DNA of 64,000 nucleotides, from assembly GCA_002110485.1 (NCBI GenBank), contig MOWL01000023.1, forward strand, positions 434,001 through 498,000. The letters run 5' to 3'. Position numbers and translations under genes: made by a program. Under the pieces are notes generated by a model, which saw only the letters and a list, made by a program, of their open reading frames with translations, made no database searches and was not told where the DNA came from. The DNA is from Emergomyces orientalis. Lineage: Eukaryota > Ascomycota > Eurotiomycetes > Onygenales > Ajellomycetaceae. This document shows positions 33,355 through 45,529 of this stretch, one piece after another (positions within the stretch are counted from its first letter, which is position 1; each line of letters starts with the position of its first letter).

Positions 33355-36300
33355 TATTTATTATTATTATTTATTTATACACCACTTAATCGCGAGGATA
33401 TGTGGGTGTTCATCTATTTTAACAAGCAGAGAAAACCATGTGGCCGGCCTTGCCTGTCACTGAACTAAAAACCCTGCGATTCCCAGATCTATTCTGTCTA
33501 TTTAACATCTTCAGATTACTGTGGAGCAGCCACAGCTGCTCTTAGAGAGAGAGTGCATAGCACTATAGAAAAGAATAAAAGAAAAAGAAAGAAGAAAGAA
33601 GTGTGCAATCTCTGACATAAGAAAAAATCCTCTGAAGGCCCCCATGCTGCAAGACACTGTAGTGAGTGTGTTGTGCTGAAGAGCTTTTCAGTCTTTTTCA
33701 TATCTGACTGTTGCACTGAGTCTGATAAGCAGTTGACATGTCACTTCTTCACACTGCTTATGCTGTATTTAGGCTGACTCATTCACACCCGGTGCGCGCA
33801 ATTCCTGTGTTGATTCATGCTGATGTTGCACTTTTCTGTGTTTTATTGCGCTTGATGCGTGCAACTTCATATTATAATATATCAGTAGCTGTTTTTCTCA
33901 CCTCTGTTCATGCCAGTTGTGTGTACTCTCATGTTATTTGGCACTTGTCATGCTCTTTTCTGTGCTTGTCTGCTTTCTCTGCATGCCTTTTGATGTATCA
34001 GCTATGCTTTGTATGCGCTGAGTGTTCTGGCTAGCTTGAACTGTTCAAGAATGCTCTGTTCAAGTCACCACCTTGTGAGTCTGTGAAGGCCTTCTTTTGT
34101 ATTCAGCAGTCATTTCTTGTCAATTCTGTCCTCTGTTTCCAGTTCCCTGCATCTCACATCAAACTGCATACAGTGAATCATCACATGGGTCACTGTCTTC
34201 TGCTCATAGCCACATGCACATCTGAGGGTGGGGAAGTCTGGCACTCTTCATCTGTGCAGAAAGGCTGCCAGCCCTGTCTTGCCTGTATGTAGCTGCACTA
34301 TTAGAGAGCTGCGCGCCTTGCTCAGCCTCTCATGCCACTTCAATAGTTTCTTATCTGAAGGCCTTTCAAAGAGCTCTCTTCAAGGTGTTCTACACGCCCG
34401 TCACTTTGTTCTCCAGTGATGTAGTACCTCCTTCTGCACTCATTTTGCAAAACTTCAGTTCATTCTGATATCAGTCTGTCTTTCATCTCTTCTAGTTTGC
34501 TTTACTCCAGCTGTTCACTGTGCACTTCATGCTGTCTGCATGTCTGTAGAATGTAGCACTGTCTCAACTGGTCTTCTCACCCTTCCATTTCTTCGCCTGA
34601 GTCTTGTTTGCACACTAGTGCATGCCTGTTCTATCTGTCTAGCTATTCCTGATCTTCTGATTCGCTCCACTGCCTTAACAACCAGGCTGTCCAAGTGAAT
34701 GCTGAGAGGTGGGGTGTGTGTTTCAGCCTCCAGCAATGAGATGGGCGTGGCTCTATATGCCCCTGCAATGGTGCAGAGGCATGTATTCTGTATTTTCTCC
34801 ATCTCTGCTAGAAGTTGCCGCTGGCGCCTTGGCTCCTGAGGTGTCGTGCATGGGAGGTGCCATGCCAGGGCCTCATAAGAGATGGCCGGCCTGATCACTG
34901 CATTGTAGACTCTTCTAGCCTGGTGTAGAGGCAGTCCCCAGGTTGACTGGGTGATTTGAGTTAATGCTTGGACCTGTGATTTCATTTTCTTCACTGTGAC
35001 ATTCACATGCTTCTTTCACTTGAGCTTAGAGTCCAGCCACACTCTCAGCACTCTCATGGCCTTCTGTGGTGCAACAACCTGCTGTGATAGCTGTAGAGGT
35101 TCTTCCACATTGAACTGTGTTCTTGCTCTGGTGAAGTGCATTAGCTCATACTTCTGTGATGCGAAAATCGCTTCATGCCTGGTCACTCACTGCTCACATT
35201 CCGCGTGGATCCGCGCTAGTTGCGCGCAGTTGGCCTCAGTGGAAGCGCCATAAGCCAGTACATTGACATCGTCCACGAATCCTATGCAGCTGGATGGCTC
35301 ATGAGAGAGTGTGCATACCTGCAGCAGCTCTTCATTATAGAACAAAAAGAGAATAGAAGAGAGCAGTGATCTCTGAGAAATCTCTGTTTTTATCTTGAAG
35401 ATCTCTGACTTCTGTTCATCAAATACCAGAGTGATCTTTCAGTCACTCATGAATGAGTTCACTCAATCAGTGAGTTGTCTGGGTATTCCTTTCATTCTAA
35501 GAATATGCACAAGCCACTTTCTTAGCACCCTGTCATAGGCTTCTGAGATATTCAGTGATAGCACTGATGCCACTGCCTCTGGCTCCTCCCAGACAGTGTG
35601 AATCTGTGCCAGTAACATTGCCACTGCTGTCTCAGTTGAGCGACCACTCCGTGTGTCCATCTGTTGCACTGGTAGAAGATTAAATTGTTCTGCTAGCTGT
35701 CTAAGCTCTCTAGCTGTTGCGGCCTCAATGATTTTACCCACTGTATCCAGGAGTGCTATAGGCCTCCATGCCTCTGTCTTGCTGTAGTTCTTCTTTCCTG
35801 GTTTTTTCAGCACCACTGTGCGCGCAGTCTTGAAGGCCTGTGAGTAGTGCTTTCATTGCCAGCATGCCTGGGTGAGCTCAGTCATTGCTCTGATGAACAC
35901 TGGCCCCAGCATCTTGAGAAATTGGTTGAGGATGCCATTTGCACCTGATGTCTTGTCATTTGACAGCCTGGCTATGATTGCTGTTATGGTTTTCTCTGTG
36001 ATTTCCATTATATTGTCTATATTCAGTGGTGGTGTGCACTCACTCATGTCAGTCTCACTGGCAGGCAGGGGATCTGGGAAGAAGCGTGCTCTCAGCAGCT
36101 CTGTCTTGCCCTGGAAGTCACATATCAGTGTTTCAGAGGCCTCAGTCCTGTGCTGCAGTCCCTCCAGGGATGGAATTAGCACCGGCTGCTTGGCTTCGCG
36201 GGTGTGAGTGTGCCCCCATTTGGCTAGCTTTCAGAGCAGTTTAGGGTCAGTTCCTGCACTGTTCATAAGATCATGAAAGCTGACTGTCTTTGCAAGTTTC

Positions 36301-38827
36301 ATCTCTCTGTTGTATTTATTTCTTGCCTGTGCTCTCTCTTTCTCTGTGCTGTGAGAGCTTCTTAAGATGTGCTTGTACTCACATACTGTCTCTGCCACCC
36401 TGGTGGACCACCAGAAGTAACTATATTCACAGATATGTGCATTCTTGACATGTTTAGCTGCAAGCTTATTGATGAACTCACTGAGATACTGCACATACTC
36501 ATTAATTTTCAATGTGAATGTGAAGACTGTGTGACATCTCAGCTTCTGACAGTCTCTTTGCAGTTGTGTTGAGTCAACATTCTTTCAGTTTCATCTTTCT
36601 TTTTGTGCAGTGGTTGATCTCACTGCTAAAACTGTGACTACTGATAGATGATCTGAGGCCATGTCTGCCTCCCTTGCTATATCACACTTGCTTATTCCAG
36701 TGCTCAGACTCTCTGATACAAAGATTAGATTCAGAGTGATCTCTGCACTGCTGTGATCTTTTCATGTGATTTCTCTCTTCAGTGTGGCCAATTGAAGCCT
36801 CAATGCATCAGTCTGCACAATGAGCTCTCAGACCATGTTGAAGTTGCATGCCACGCGCTCTCCCCCCCAGTGTGTGTGATGCATGTTGAAGTCTCCCAGC
36901 ACTACAGTCTGTGCTTGTTGCATGCTCAGTCTTTCATGTTGCACTTGTAGTGCAGTCTTCGCCCCCTCCACCACCACTTGAAGCTGATGGATCGGGGAGT
37001 CCTCCGGTATGGCTGTGTAACTGCCTGGTGGGGTTGCGTAGACATTCAGTATTATGACCAGGCTGCATGCAGTGTGAAGTGTCAATATAATTATAAAGCT
37101 TGATATTATTTTCACTTTTCATGCTGTCACTGCTAGCTTCTTGTTAATTAGAAATCTCACTCTGGCTTTCTCATTCTGCATGCTCATCTGCCAGAATTCA
37201 CAGTTTGTAGAACAAGTGGTGTCTTCTTCTGTCTTTTCATGCATTCAGGGCTCTTGTAATGTGATAACATCATAGTTTAATACTGTTTCAGATTTGATTA
37301 GTAATGCATTCATCACCTTGACAGAGTTGTGCATATTGTATTGCAGTATATGAAGCTGTTCCCTCATCACTCATGCATGTCCATGTCCCATGTGTTATTT
37401 AACTGATTGATTTGTACATACTCACTCATGGAGCCTCTCTGTCTCACCCCTGTCCTTGCTATGTCTGTAGGCCTGTCTGTCTTCTGTTGACTGCTGAGGG
37501 CCTCCTCATGCATGAGTCTGCTTTGTTTTCTAGGGGTGATCCAGCTCTTCTCATCCAGGCTCTGCACTTCAAACTGCTCTGAGCGGTTCTTAAGGGCCTC
37601 TCTGGCCTGATTGACTGCTAAGTGTTGTTCAGAGCAGTTTTTGAATCAAGCTGAGTGACTATCTTCACAGTTACAGCAGCTTGCTTTTCCTCTCTCAGCC
37701 AGTGTAGAGCAGTTTCTGTCAGTGTGACCTTTTACTGCACAGTGCACACACATCTCCCCTTTGCAGCAGTATTTGGCAATATATTCATACTGATGACAGC
37801 TGTAGCATCAAGTGACCTGGGCCTCTCTATGAAAGATCTCTGTCATACAGTATTCATTCTCTAGAATAAGACCTCCTTTCACAGTGCGTTTGTCTGCTGT
37901 GATGTTGCTACATGTATCATAATACTTTCATACAGCTTCTGTTGTTTTAGCAGTCTTTTTGCAGTCTTGTGAATTAATACTCTGCATCTCAGTGTTGAGT
38001 TCTGTCTGTAGATATTCTCAATTGTCTTAACTGAGTCATTCCAGTCAACTGTCTTCAAGAGTGCACTCTTGATCAGTACTGCATACATTTTCTTTCTTAT
38101 ATGTGTCTTGTCTCTTCATTTTTTCACTCATTTATTGCTTTTCATCAATTCAGTCTTTGTACTGGGTGTATCTGTGACAAGAATCAGGTCTCTGCTGGGC
38201 ATGTATCTTGCTGCCATCACTGTGCTGGTGGTGATGTCTTTGATAGCTTCATTCACCTTCTTAACAATGGCCTCTGAGATGCGCTTCTTCACTGCCAGTG
38301 CATCACAGTTGTGCTGAGATATCACCACCTCTCTCAATGCATGCCTGGTTACTATCTTTGCTGGCGGCCCTCCATTGGCTGCTATGCGCGCCCATGAGGT
38401 CTCACTGTTCAGCATATTGCATCTTTTATTCTGCTGTGATGTGCTTGTAGTATTCTCTAGCTTTTTTAATATGTTGTCAAGCAGATTCTTCTTGAGCTCA
38501 TTCACTGTCTTCAGAGCTCTCTGAATATACAGTAATTCTTTCTTATTAATCTTCTTGTCTTTCTTTCTCTCTCTAAGAGCCTCAGTGATCATGCGCAGTG
38601 TTGCTGTCATACCATTTGTTGCTGCATCTCCTGCCTGCGCGGCTCCAGGTACGCGTCGCGCCGCGCGTGCACCCACATTCCCTGCACCACCACTCACGCT
38701 CACAGCCTCAACCATGGTGTTTGAGAGTGTGTGAGCGAGTTGATGCCCTTCAAGACCCTCTGTGGCATGAAAGTGATCGCGATTTAGATGTAGAAGAACA
38801 AAATAATTTTTGATGAGGTTTTGGTAT
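33355..38827 (-). mobile_element. near full-length LINE (element L3), ORF1 and ORF2 with stops
   Basis: ORF1 begins at 38715 and runs, with TGA breaks, to about 37367, with zinc knuckles near 37,850-37,650. ORF2 follows with APE endonuclease (VVLGDFNMHHTHWGG, ~36,930), RT (EAWRPIALLDTVGKIIEAA, LSLNISEAYDRVLRKWL, IGFVDDVNVLAYG) and a long clean C-terminal frame at 35006-34527. The 3' end mirrors the L2 end, with a TAA-type tail at 33,355-33,375 and the shared sequence around ACACCACTTAATC. It is the same family as L2 but clearly diverged at protein level. Upstream of ORF1, 38,716-38,827 is probably its 5' UTR. Stops are almost all TGA. Confidence 0.85.
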
Positions 38828-38832
38828 CATTT
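38828..38832. repeat. left 5-bp target duplication (CATTT) of copia element A
   Basis: CATTT directly precedes the 5' LTR and is repeated directly after the 3' LTR at 44295-44299. Confidence 0.8.
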
Positions 38833-39165
38833 TGTCAAACACCTGATTATTAATCAAGCGCCAAACGGATGCATCGAACCATTCAAATCTCCACCAAATA
38901 CGCCACTCCATCTACTATCGTTATTTTTCTCCTAGTTTCCACCTAATTTGGATATTTCATTTGGTATATGACAGACTATTGATTATTGTATGTAACATGC
39001 CCCTATATGGGCATATTTTGTAATATAGCTAGCGAGAGATTCATGGTTATAAAAAGCCGTGGAAAACCTGTAGATATGGGGAAGGAGGGAGCCCAAAAAA
39101 ATTCAATTTTTAACTTCACTTTTTCATTCGTACGCGAACATTCTACCATTTAAAAATCTCTCATA
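38833..39165 (+). repeat. 5' LTR of copia element A (333 bp)
   Basis: It begins TGTCAAACACCTG and ends AAATCTCTCATA. It matches the 3' LTR at 43962-44294 except for a few differences, such as aaggaggg versus aggaaggg and two A-run lengths. A TATA box (tataaaaa) is at 39048-39055. Near-identity means a recent insertion. Confidence 0.9.
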
Positions 39166-39178
39166 GTTATGAGCCCGG
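39166..39178 (+). promoter_or_regulatory. primer binding site of copia element A, tRNA-iMet anticodon-loop type
   Basis: GTTATGAGCCCGG follows the LTR directly. Its complement contains GGGCTCATAAC, which fits the anticodon stem-loop of initiator tRNA-Met rather than the tRNA 3' end. Copia and Ty5-type elements use such half-tRNA primers. Confidence 0.6.
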
Positions 39179-39375
39179 GTGCAACTACTGCGCCAACCCA
39201 ATTCAAATACAATTAGGAATACATTCCTATTTTTATATGAGATTTTCTGAATACATTCGAATCAACTTCGCCGAAGAAAAATCTGCGGTTAAAACTCTCA
39301 AACAGACTACCACTACTCTACAGACCAACCTTACTACGCTTCTATATAAACGCCTACTACACGCTCATCGAACAC

Positions 39376-42300
39376 ATGATGACTACTATGGCCAATAAGG
39401 AGATCATCCTCGCATCCGAGAAGGATTGGGACCTATGGTATGATGGAGTTCAAGCCAAAGCATATGCTCTTGGTTTTAATGAATATATTGATCTCGACAC
39501 TGAAGAGATTCCTCCCCCTTCAAAGCCTCCTCGCTATGAGGTGCCAGAAGGATATGACACACCTGAGATGGCACATGCCAGTCAATCACATCTGTTTCTA
39601 CATAAAGAACATGTTGCTGAGTATAATGTCTATCTCAAAAGTGCAAGGGAATTGTACACCCATATAATGAGCAGTATAGACCCGAATATCCGACTCTTCT
39701 TGTCCAAAGAAGTAAATCCACGGAAAATCTTGAAGGAATTGAAAGATTACATTGCTCCTACTACTCGCCAGCGAGAAGTAGAGCTTACGAACCGATTTTT
39801 GAAGCTATCAAAGCCTTCAGAAGTACGAAAAAGAACACCATCTGATTGGCTACTGGAATGGGAGAACTGCCTCAATCTAGTCCTTCAATATAAGGTTGAT
39901 GGGTTCACTAGTGAACGTGGCAACCTATATAGATTCTTAAACGCTGCGCAGGCGGTTCACCCAGAATTCACCGATTTCCGCCGCCAGGAGCTGGAGAATA
40001 CTCTAATCACCGGCAAGAATCCATTCTCAATCCGTGAAATGATCAATCTCTTTAGATCTCACTGCAGAACGCGAGTAGTAGAAGATAGATCAAAGTCAAC
40101 TAAGCAGAATGCTATATTCGCGGCATATCAAGATCGTACGACTAATGCTGCCTCTGAGAATGCCTCCGAGAATTCTGCTGAAAAAGCCACTACACCCGCC
40201 AAACCCTCAGATCAATCATCGATAAGCCGTCCCTGCATATGCGGAATACGTCACCGATTCACTGAATGTTGGTATTTGAACCCTGATAAACACCCAGCTG
40301 GGTGGACACCGAACCCTGAGACCGCGGCAAAGGTGAAGCAATTGTTAAAAAACCCTCATACAAAAAGAGTAGTGAAGAATGTGCTTGCTAAAGCAAGCAG
40401 AGATCAACCCTCTGCTGTAGCAGCAGCATTTGAAACCTCAGAGAATGATTCAGAATCAGAGGAGCATACTGCTCTTGCAACAACTGCTTTTACAATGGAA
40501 CATGGTGGAAGCTATCAGTATCCACTACAAAATAGCTTCATATACGATACTGGGGCTAATAAACATGTGTGCAACAATTTGAGCCGTTTTGAGAACTTCG
40601 AAGAGGTCAAGGAATCATTTCTATATGCAGGCAACACAAAGGTGGCTATACAGGGCACAGGCAATGTATGGATCAATGTCAATTCATCTAAGGGGGTAAA
40701 ACGCATACTTCTACTTAATGTGGCATACATCCCTAACTTTCATACAAATATCGCTGCCTCCCCTTTCTTCAAAAAGAAAGGTCTAGGGATTGATGAACTC
40801 AATCTTACTATAGTCAACAGTGAACGGGTTGCTAAATTCAATTTAACCTATGTCCATGAGAAATACGTCCTCGAGTATAACCCTATTATCAAGAATAGTC
40901 TGAATATCAAAGACACAGCATTCGCAGTACGATCTGCACTACCCAGGCCACCGATCCCAGCCACTACTAACCTATGGCATACACGCCTGGCACACGCTGG
41001 CCCGGAAGTTCTTGAACACCTCCCGATAGAGATCACTGGAACCAAGCTCGCTAACGGGCCGAAAACGGCAGACTGTGAAGCCTGCGGGCTCGGCAAGATG
41101 CATAGCATTGTGTCCCGAAGACCGATGAGCCGCGGGAGCCGCCCATTCGAAATCCTACATTTTGATATAATCCACATTGAGGAATCCTACAATGGTCTCA
41201 AATATATTGCACATCTCTACGATCCGTACACCCACCTTCATAGAATTGGATGCATGAAAAAGAAATCTGAATCCTTTGAATTTATAAAGAATACTATTCT
41301 TATAATCAAGAAACAGATGGGTATAGATGTTCTCAAACTTCACACAGATGGGGAAAAATCTCTATCCTCCATGTTTGAGCAATGGGTCCGTGATGAAGGA
41401 ATCCTTGTAGAGCGTTCAGCACCCTATACGCCAGAGCAGAACGGGCTCGCAGAACGCTCAGGGGGTATGATTATTAAAGCCACACGAACATTGCGAATAG
41501 CAGCTAGATTCCCACATAACCTCTGGCCCGAGATTGCTGAGGCAGCGGCATACCTACTAAATCGAACGCCCACACGGGCATTAAACTGGAAGTCCCCGAA
41601 CCGAGTCCTAGTTGAATATACGCAAGATGCTGATATCATTAAAAGTTCAGAACTCTCACATCTACGGGCATATGGGTGCAAGGCATATGTACTAAATAAA
41701 AAGATGCCAAAAATGTTGAAGCTTGCCGCGAGAGCTAAGATTGGATTCTTAATTGGCTACTCTTCAACTAACATTTTCCGAATCTGGCTCCCACAGTCAA
41801 ATGAGATTGTTGAATCTCGTGATGTTCTATTTGATGAAAATACCTTCTTTGACCCTCTAAATCTGCCGGATGAGGATGTACTAGAGTCTATTATACCCAC
41901 TACTAATGGGATTCAGCTCAGGATAGCTAACGAAACGGATGAGGAAAAGGTTGGAGAAATCGAGGATTCACTATCCTATATGACACCAGCGGTTCAAAAA
42001 CCCGCAGGGGTTTCAGAGCACGGGCCACCCACAGCAAAATCTGCCGATCCGCCCACGGAGGATTCAACGCCCGAAGAGCCTCTCACGCCGGAGCCAACAC
42101 CTCCGCCGCCTAGTGTGCCTATAATTAGCCCGAATGGCCATGATATGCCAACACCTGGCAGCTTTCCCGAAGCCGAGATCTCGTCCGAGATCATGGAAAC
42201 TCCAACTAGTGGATTCCCCGCGATTGATGATTCATCAAACCAATTAATGGAATCACTTGATAGCTCACTACAGAATCTTACCATTCAAAATGCTCCAAGA

Positions 42301-43755
42301 CGCGAAATACACAGTCAAATCTCACCTTCTAACATAGTCAGTGATAAAAGAAAACGGAAGCCGAACAAGGACCGAGCCTTTGCATATGCCACAAGCGCAG
42401 AGTCATATACTGCTTTTTACACTGCGTTCGCGAACGGCATATCAACCGAACCCACATCATTGAAACCTCCAGACCTGCCTAAGATCCATAGGGATACGCT
42501 GCCCCCGCCACCACGTGGTTGGAACGCGGCTATGAAACACCCCTACGCCAGAGAATGGCGAATAGCCGCGGACCTTGAGTATAAAGCTCTTGAAGCATGT
42601 CAATGCTGGCAGGAGGTTGAAATCCCTTCTCAATCCGAAGTCCAAGCCCTACCCATGATATGGATATACACCTACAAATTTGATACAGATGGTTATCTAG
42701 TCAAATTCAAAGCAAGATTAGTTGTCAGAGGTGATCTCTCATATAATGAAGTATCAGAGACCTATTCATCCACTTTAGCAATGAAAGTCTTCCGTGTTCT
42801 CATGGCAATCACTGCGGCATTTGATTTTGAAGCACATCAATTTGACGCCGTTAACGCCTTCTTAAACGCCCGAATCAAGCACACTGTTTATGTCATGCCA
42901 GCTCAAGGATATAGCTGCCCTGGCCGATATCTTCTTCTAAAGAGAGCTCTATACGGATTACCTGAGTCCCCTCTTTTATGGAATAACGAGCTCGGATCCC
43001 AGCTTCGAAAGCTAGGTTTACATTCAATTAGTGAGGAGCCATGTCTCTACACTAGTGAAAAGCTTACAGTGTTCTTCTATGTTGATGATATTGTGGTTCT
43101 GTATCATAGAGATCACCGTGCAGAGTTTGAACATTTCAAACAAAATCTCACATCCGTGTACAACCTACGAGATATGGGAAATTTGAACTGGTTCCTCGGG
43201 ATTCGTATCCTTCGAGACCGCCACGAACACAAGCTCTGGTTATGCCAGGACAGCTATATGGCTAAAATAGCCGTTAAATTTAACCTAGAACGTCTAACTC
43301 GCTATCAAATGCCATTGCCTAAGGAAGACCTACGCCCATACGATGGTGTGGCATCCCCACAAGAGATCCACGCCTACCAATGCCGAATGGGATCACTAAT
43401 CTACCCTGCTGTCGGAACGAGGCCGGATCTCGCATACGCCGCTAGCGCCCTAGCTGATTTTATGAAGAATCCGGGCCCTCAACACCGTGATCTAATTGAC
43501 CGAGTAATTGCATTCGCTAATCAAACGCGCCATCTGGCGATTGAATACGCAGCTCCCGCGCCTAACTCGTCTACCCCAGATTTCATCATCCACGCGGATG
43601 CAGCATTCGCTGATGACCCGACTACACGCCGGAGTACCCACGGCATGATATTCTCCTTATTTGGAGGAGTGATTGATTGGAAGTCATCCAAACAACGATC
43701 TCAACCAAGCTACGTCATGTTGACATCCATAACCACTGGCTCCGTGAGCAAGTAG
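39376..43755 (+). pseudogene. copia element A gag-pol, intact except RNase H deletion
   Basis: One open frame of 1459 codons starting at ATG 39376. Domains in order: gag (1-285), a Cys/His segment CICGIRHRFTEC (~287), a protease-like YDTGANKHVC (~390), and the integrase HHCC (LWHTRLAHAG ~532, CEACGLGKMHS ~568). The DDE core follows (FDIIHIE ~595, LHTDGEKS ~655, PEQNGLAERSGG ~683), then RVT_2 RT with FFYVDDIVVLY (~1232). After SSKQR (~1438) about 172 bp found in element B are missing, and the frame shifts to a premature stop at 43755. The RNase H core residues of TESELLAL and HNDN are lost. The true C-terminal frame resumes at 43,700-43,895. It may have been mobilised in trans. Confidence 0.85.
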
Positions 43756-43895
43756 CCGCCGGGCGACTAGCTATCCAATGGGTGGATACCAATTCGATGA
43801 TTGCCGACGGAATGACCAAGCCTCTTGGAGGTCAAAAACACGCCGAATTCGTACAAATGCTTGGTTTAACTGATATTAGCGCTCAGATTCGCTAA
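43695..43895 (+). pseudogene. out-of-frame RNase H C-terminus of copia element A
   Basis: A second frame picks up at ISTKLRHVDIHNHWLREQ and runs to GGQKHAEFVQMLGLTDISAQ, matching the end of element B. It shows that the deletion at about 43,690 is 1 mod 3 in length. Confidence 0.8.
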
Positions 43896-43950
43896 AAAAT
43901 CACCATTCATTCATTTTTCCTTATACTACTGCTTATATGCGGCTCATTTG

Positions 43951-43961
43951 GTGAGGGGGTA
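43951..43961 (+). other. polypurine tract of copia element A
   Basis: gtgagggggta immediately precedes the 3' LTR. The same 11 bases precede LTR-B at 29007-29017. Confidence 0.75.
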
Positions 43962-44294
43962 TGTCAAACACCTGATTATTAATCAAGCGCCAAACGGATG
44001 CATCGAACCATTCAAATCTCCACCAAATACGCCACTCCATCTACTATCGTTATTTTTCTCCTAGTTTCCACCTAATTTGGATATTTCATTTGGTATATGA
44101 CAGACTATTGATTATTGTATGTAACATGCCCCTATATGGGCATATTTTGTAATATAGCTAGCGAGAGATTCATGGTTATAAAAAGCCGTGGAAAACCTGT
44201 AGATATGGGGAGGAAGGGAGCCCAAAAAATTCAATTTTTAACTTCACTTTTTCATTCGTACGCGAACATTCTACCATTTAAAAATCTCTCATAC
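43962..44294 (+). repeat. 3' LTR of copia element A (333 bp)
   Basis: Near-identical copy of 38833-39165, starting TGTCAAACACCTG and ending CTCTCATA, then the CATTT target duplication. Confidence 0.9.
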
Positions 44295-45529
44295 ATTTGA
44301 TATTCTTCTTCAATTTAGTGGAAGAAAGATTCTACTTCAGTTATATAAAGTCTATATGTAATATCTAGATAAGACTTGTATCTCTATGTTGATGTCTAGA
44401 ACTAGTAGTCTCTATAATAAAATCAAGCAAGTCAATTAGTATAGGAATTCCTAAATAGAGTTTGATATCATGTGGGTAAGTGGTCAAGGTCGCGGTGTGG
44501 CCAAGTTCGTGGTGAAATGTAAGATAAGCTACAATGTAGAGCCCGCGAGCGTCTAGGGCACTAACCACCTCGGCCAAAAAGACCAAACACTATGATACTG
44601 ACTGGTATCATAGCCGCCCAAACCCATATATATACTAGTTAAAATTAGTGTGTACTAGTTTTATTACTAATAATTATTTTTCACTTTTATTACTGTTTTG
44701 AAAATAGGCCTCGGGGCTAATATGAATAAAGAGATTAAAGAGATGATTGAGATTTCTGACTCTCAATCACAAAAACAAGCAGCACCACAGTGCAGTATAT
44801 ATAGTACTATTGAACATACTGCTCATACATGCTCAAGACATACAGAAAATAATTCATAATGTAATTAGACTTATTTTTTGTATAGTTGTTGCAATAATTG
44901 AATATAAAGATATAAAATGGTGAAGAAGTGGCTCGCTTGCTTATGTGGCTCACTTGCTTATGGATTACGGTTGTTTGAACATGAAGCCGAGGGACCATGG
45001 CCTCGATGATGTTGCTTCGACCAGTACAATGTAGACGCCCCGTCCAGATAGCGGGGTTTATGAGCACGGCGGCTAGGCCACCAAGGACCCCGGTCCGCTC
45101 TTTTATCATGCTGCGAGAACGTGTGGTGTCGAGCTCGTTCTCGGCTGTTTGATGATTGTTTACCCGAGACTTTGAATGGTGGCTCATTGCTCATGTAAAG
45201 TGGGGATGAAATGGCAACTGAGCTTCAAGTCTTTTATATTCCCCTCTTCTTTCCTCCTCGTTTGCGATTTCACGTATTCTGGTTGGAGCTCGGTTTAGTT
45301 ACAATTGATAGTTATCGAAGCTCTAGTACGAATTGCCGCTCTTCTGCTCCATGCAACCTATGTGATTCAGGCGCGAGAAAGAGCAGCCTATTTCAAGAGG
45401 GAAAGACAATTATCGAAAGGCAGCAACGACAGAAAAGATATCGTATTCTCGCAAAACCGATATTTTCCTTAGAAATTGCCCCAAGTTTATAACGAATCCG
45501 TTAACTTTGCCGCTCAAGGTCCTATCACC
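44295..45529. other. AT-rich intergenic region with a possible small-protein relic
   Basis: It begins with the right CATTT duplication (44295-44299). Most is AT-rich without genes. A minus-strand frame at 44807-45187 starts MSHHSKSRVNNHQTAENELD and contains ERTGVLGGLAAVLINP. This loosely recalls small Con-6/UPF0654-type fungal proteins but loses similarity after that point. It may be a relic. The right end is the promoter of the hydrolase gene. Confidence 0.35.

Noticed and set aside
39376..43755. Fully autonomous copia element
   Set aside because: The RNase H core is deleted and the frame shifts before the C-terminus.
44958..45194. Conidiation-6-like protein as a firm gene call
   Set aside because: Only a short stretch (GVLGGLAAVLINP) in a neighbouring frame is suggestive; the expected following NPNVS-type repeat is absent.
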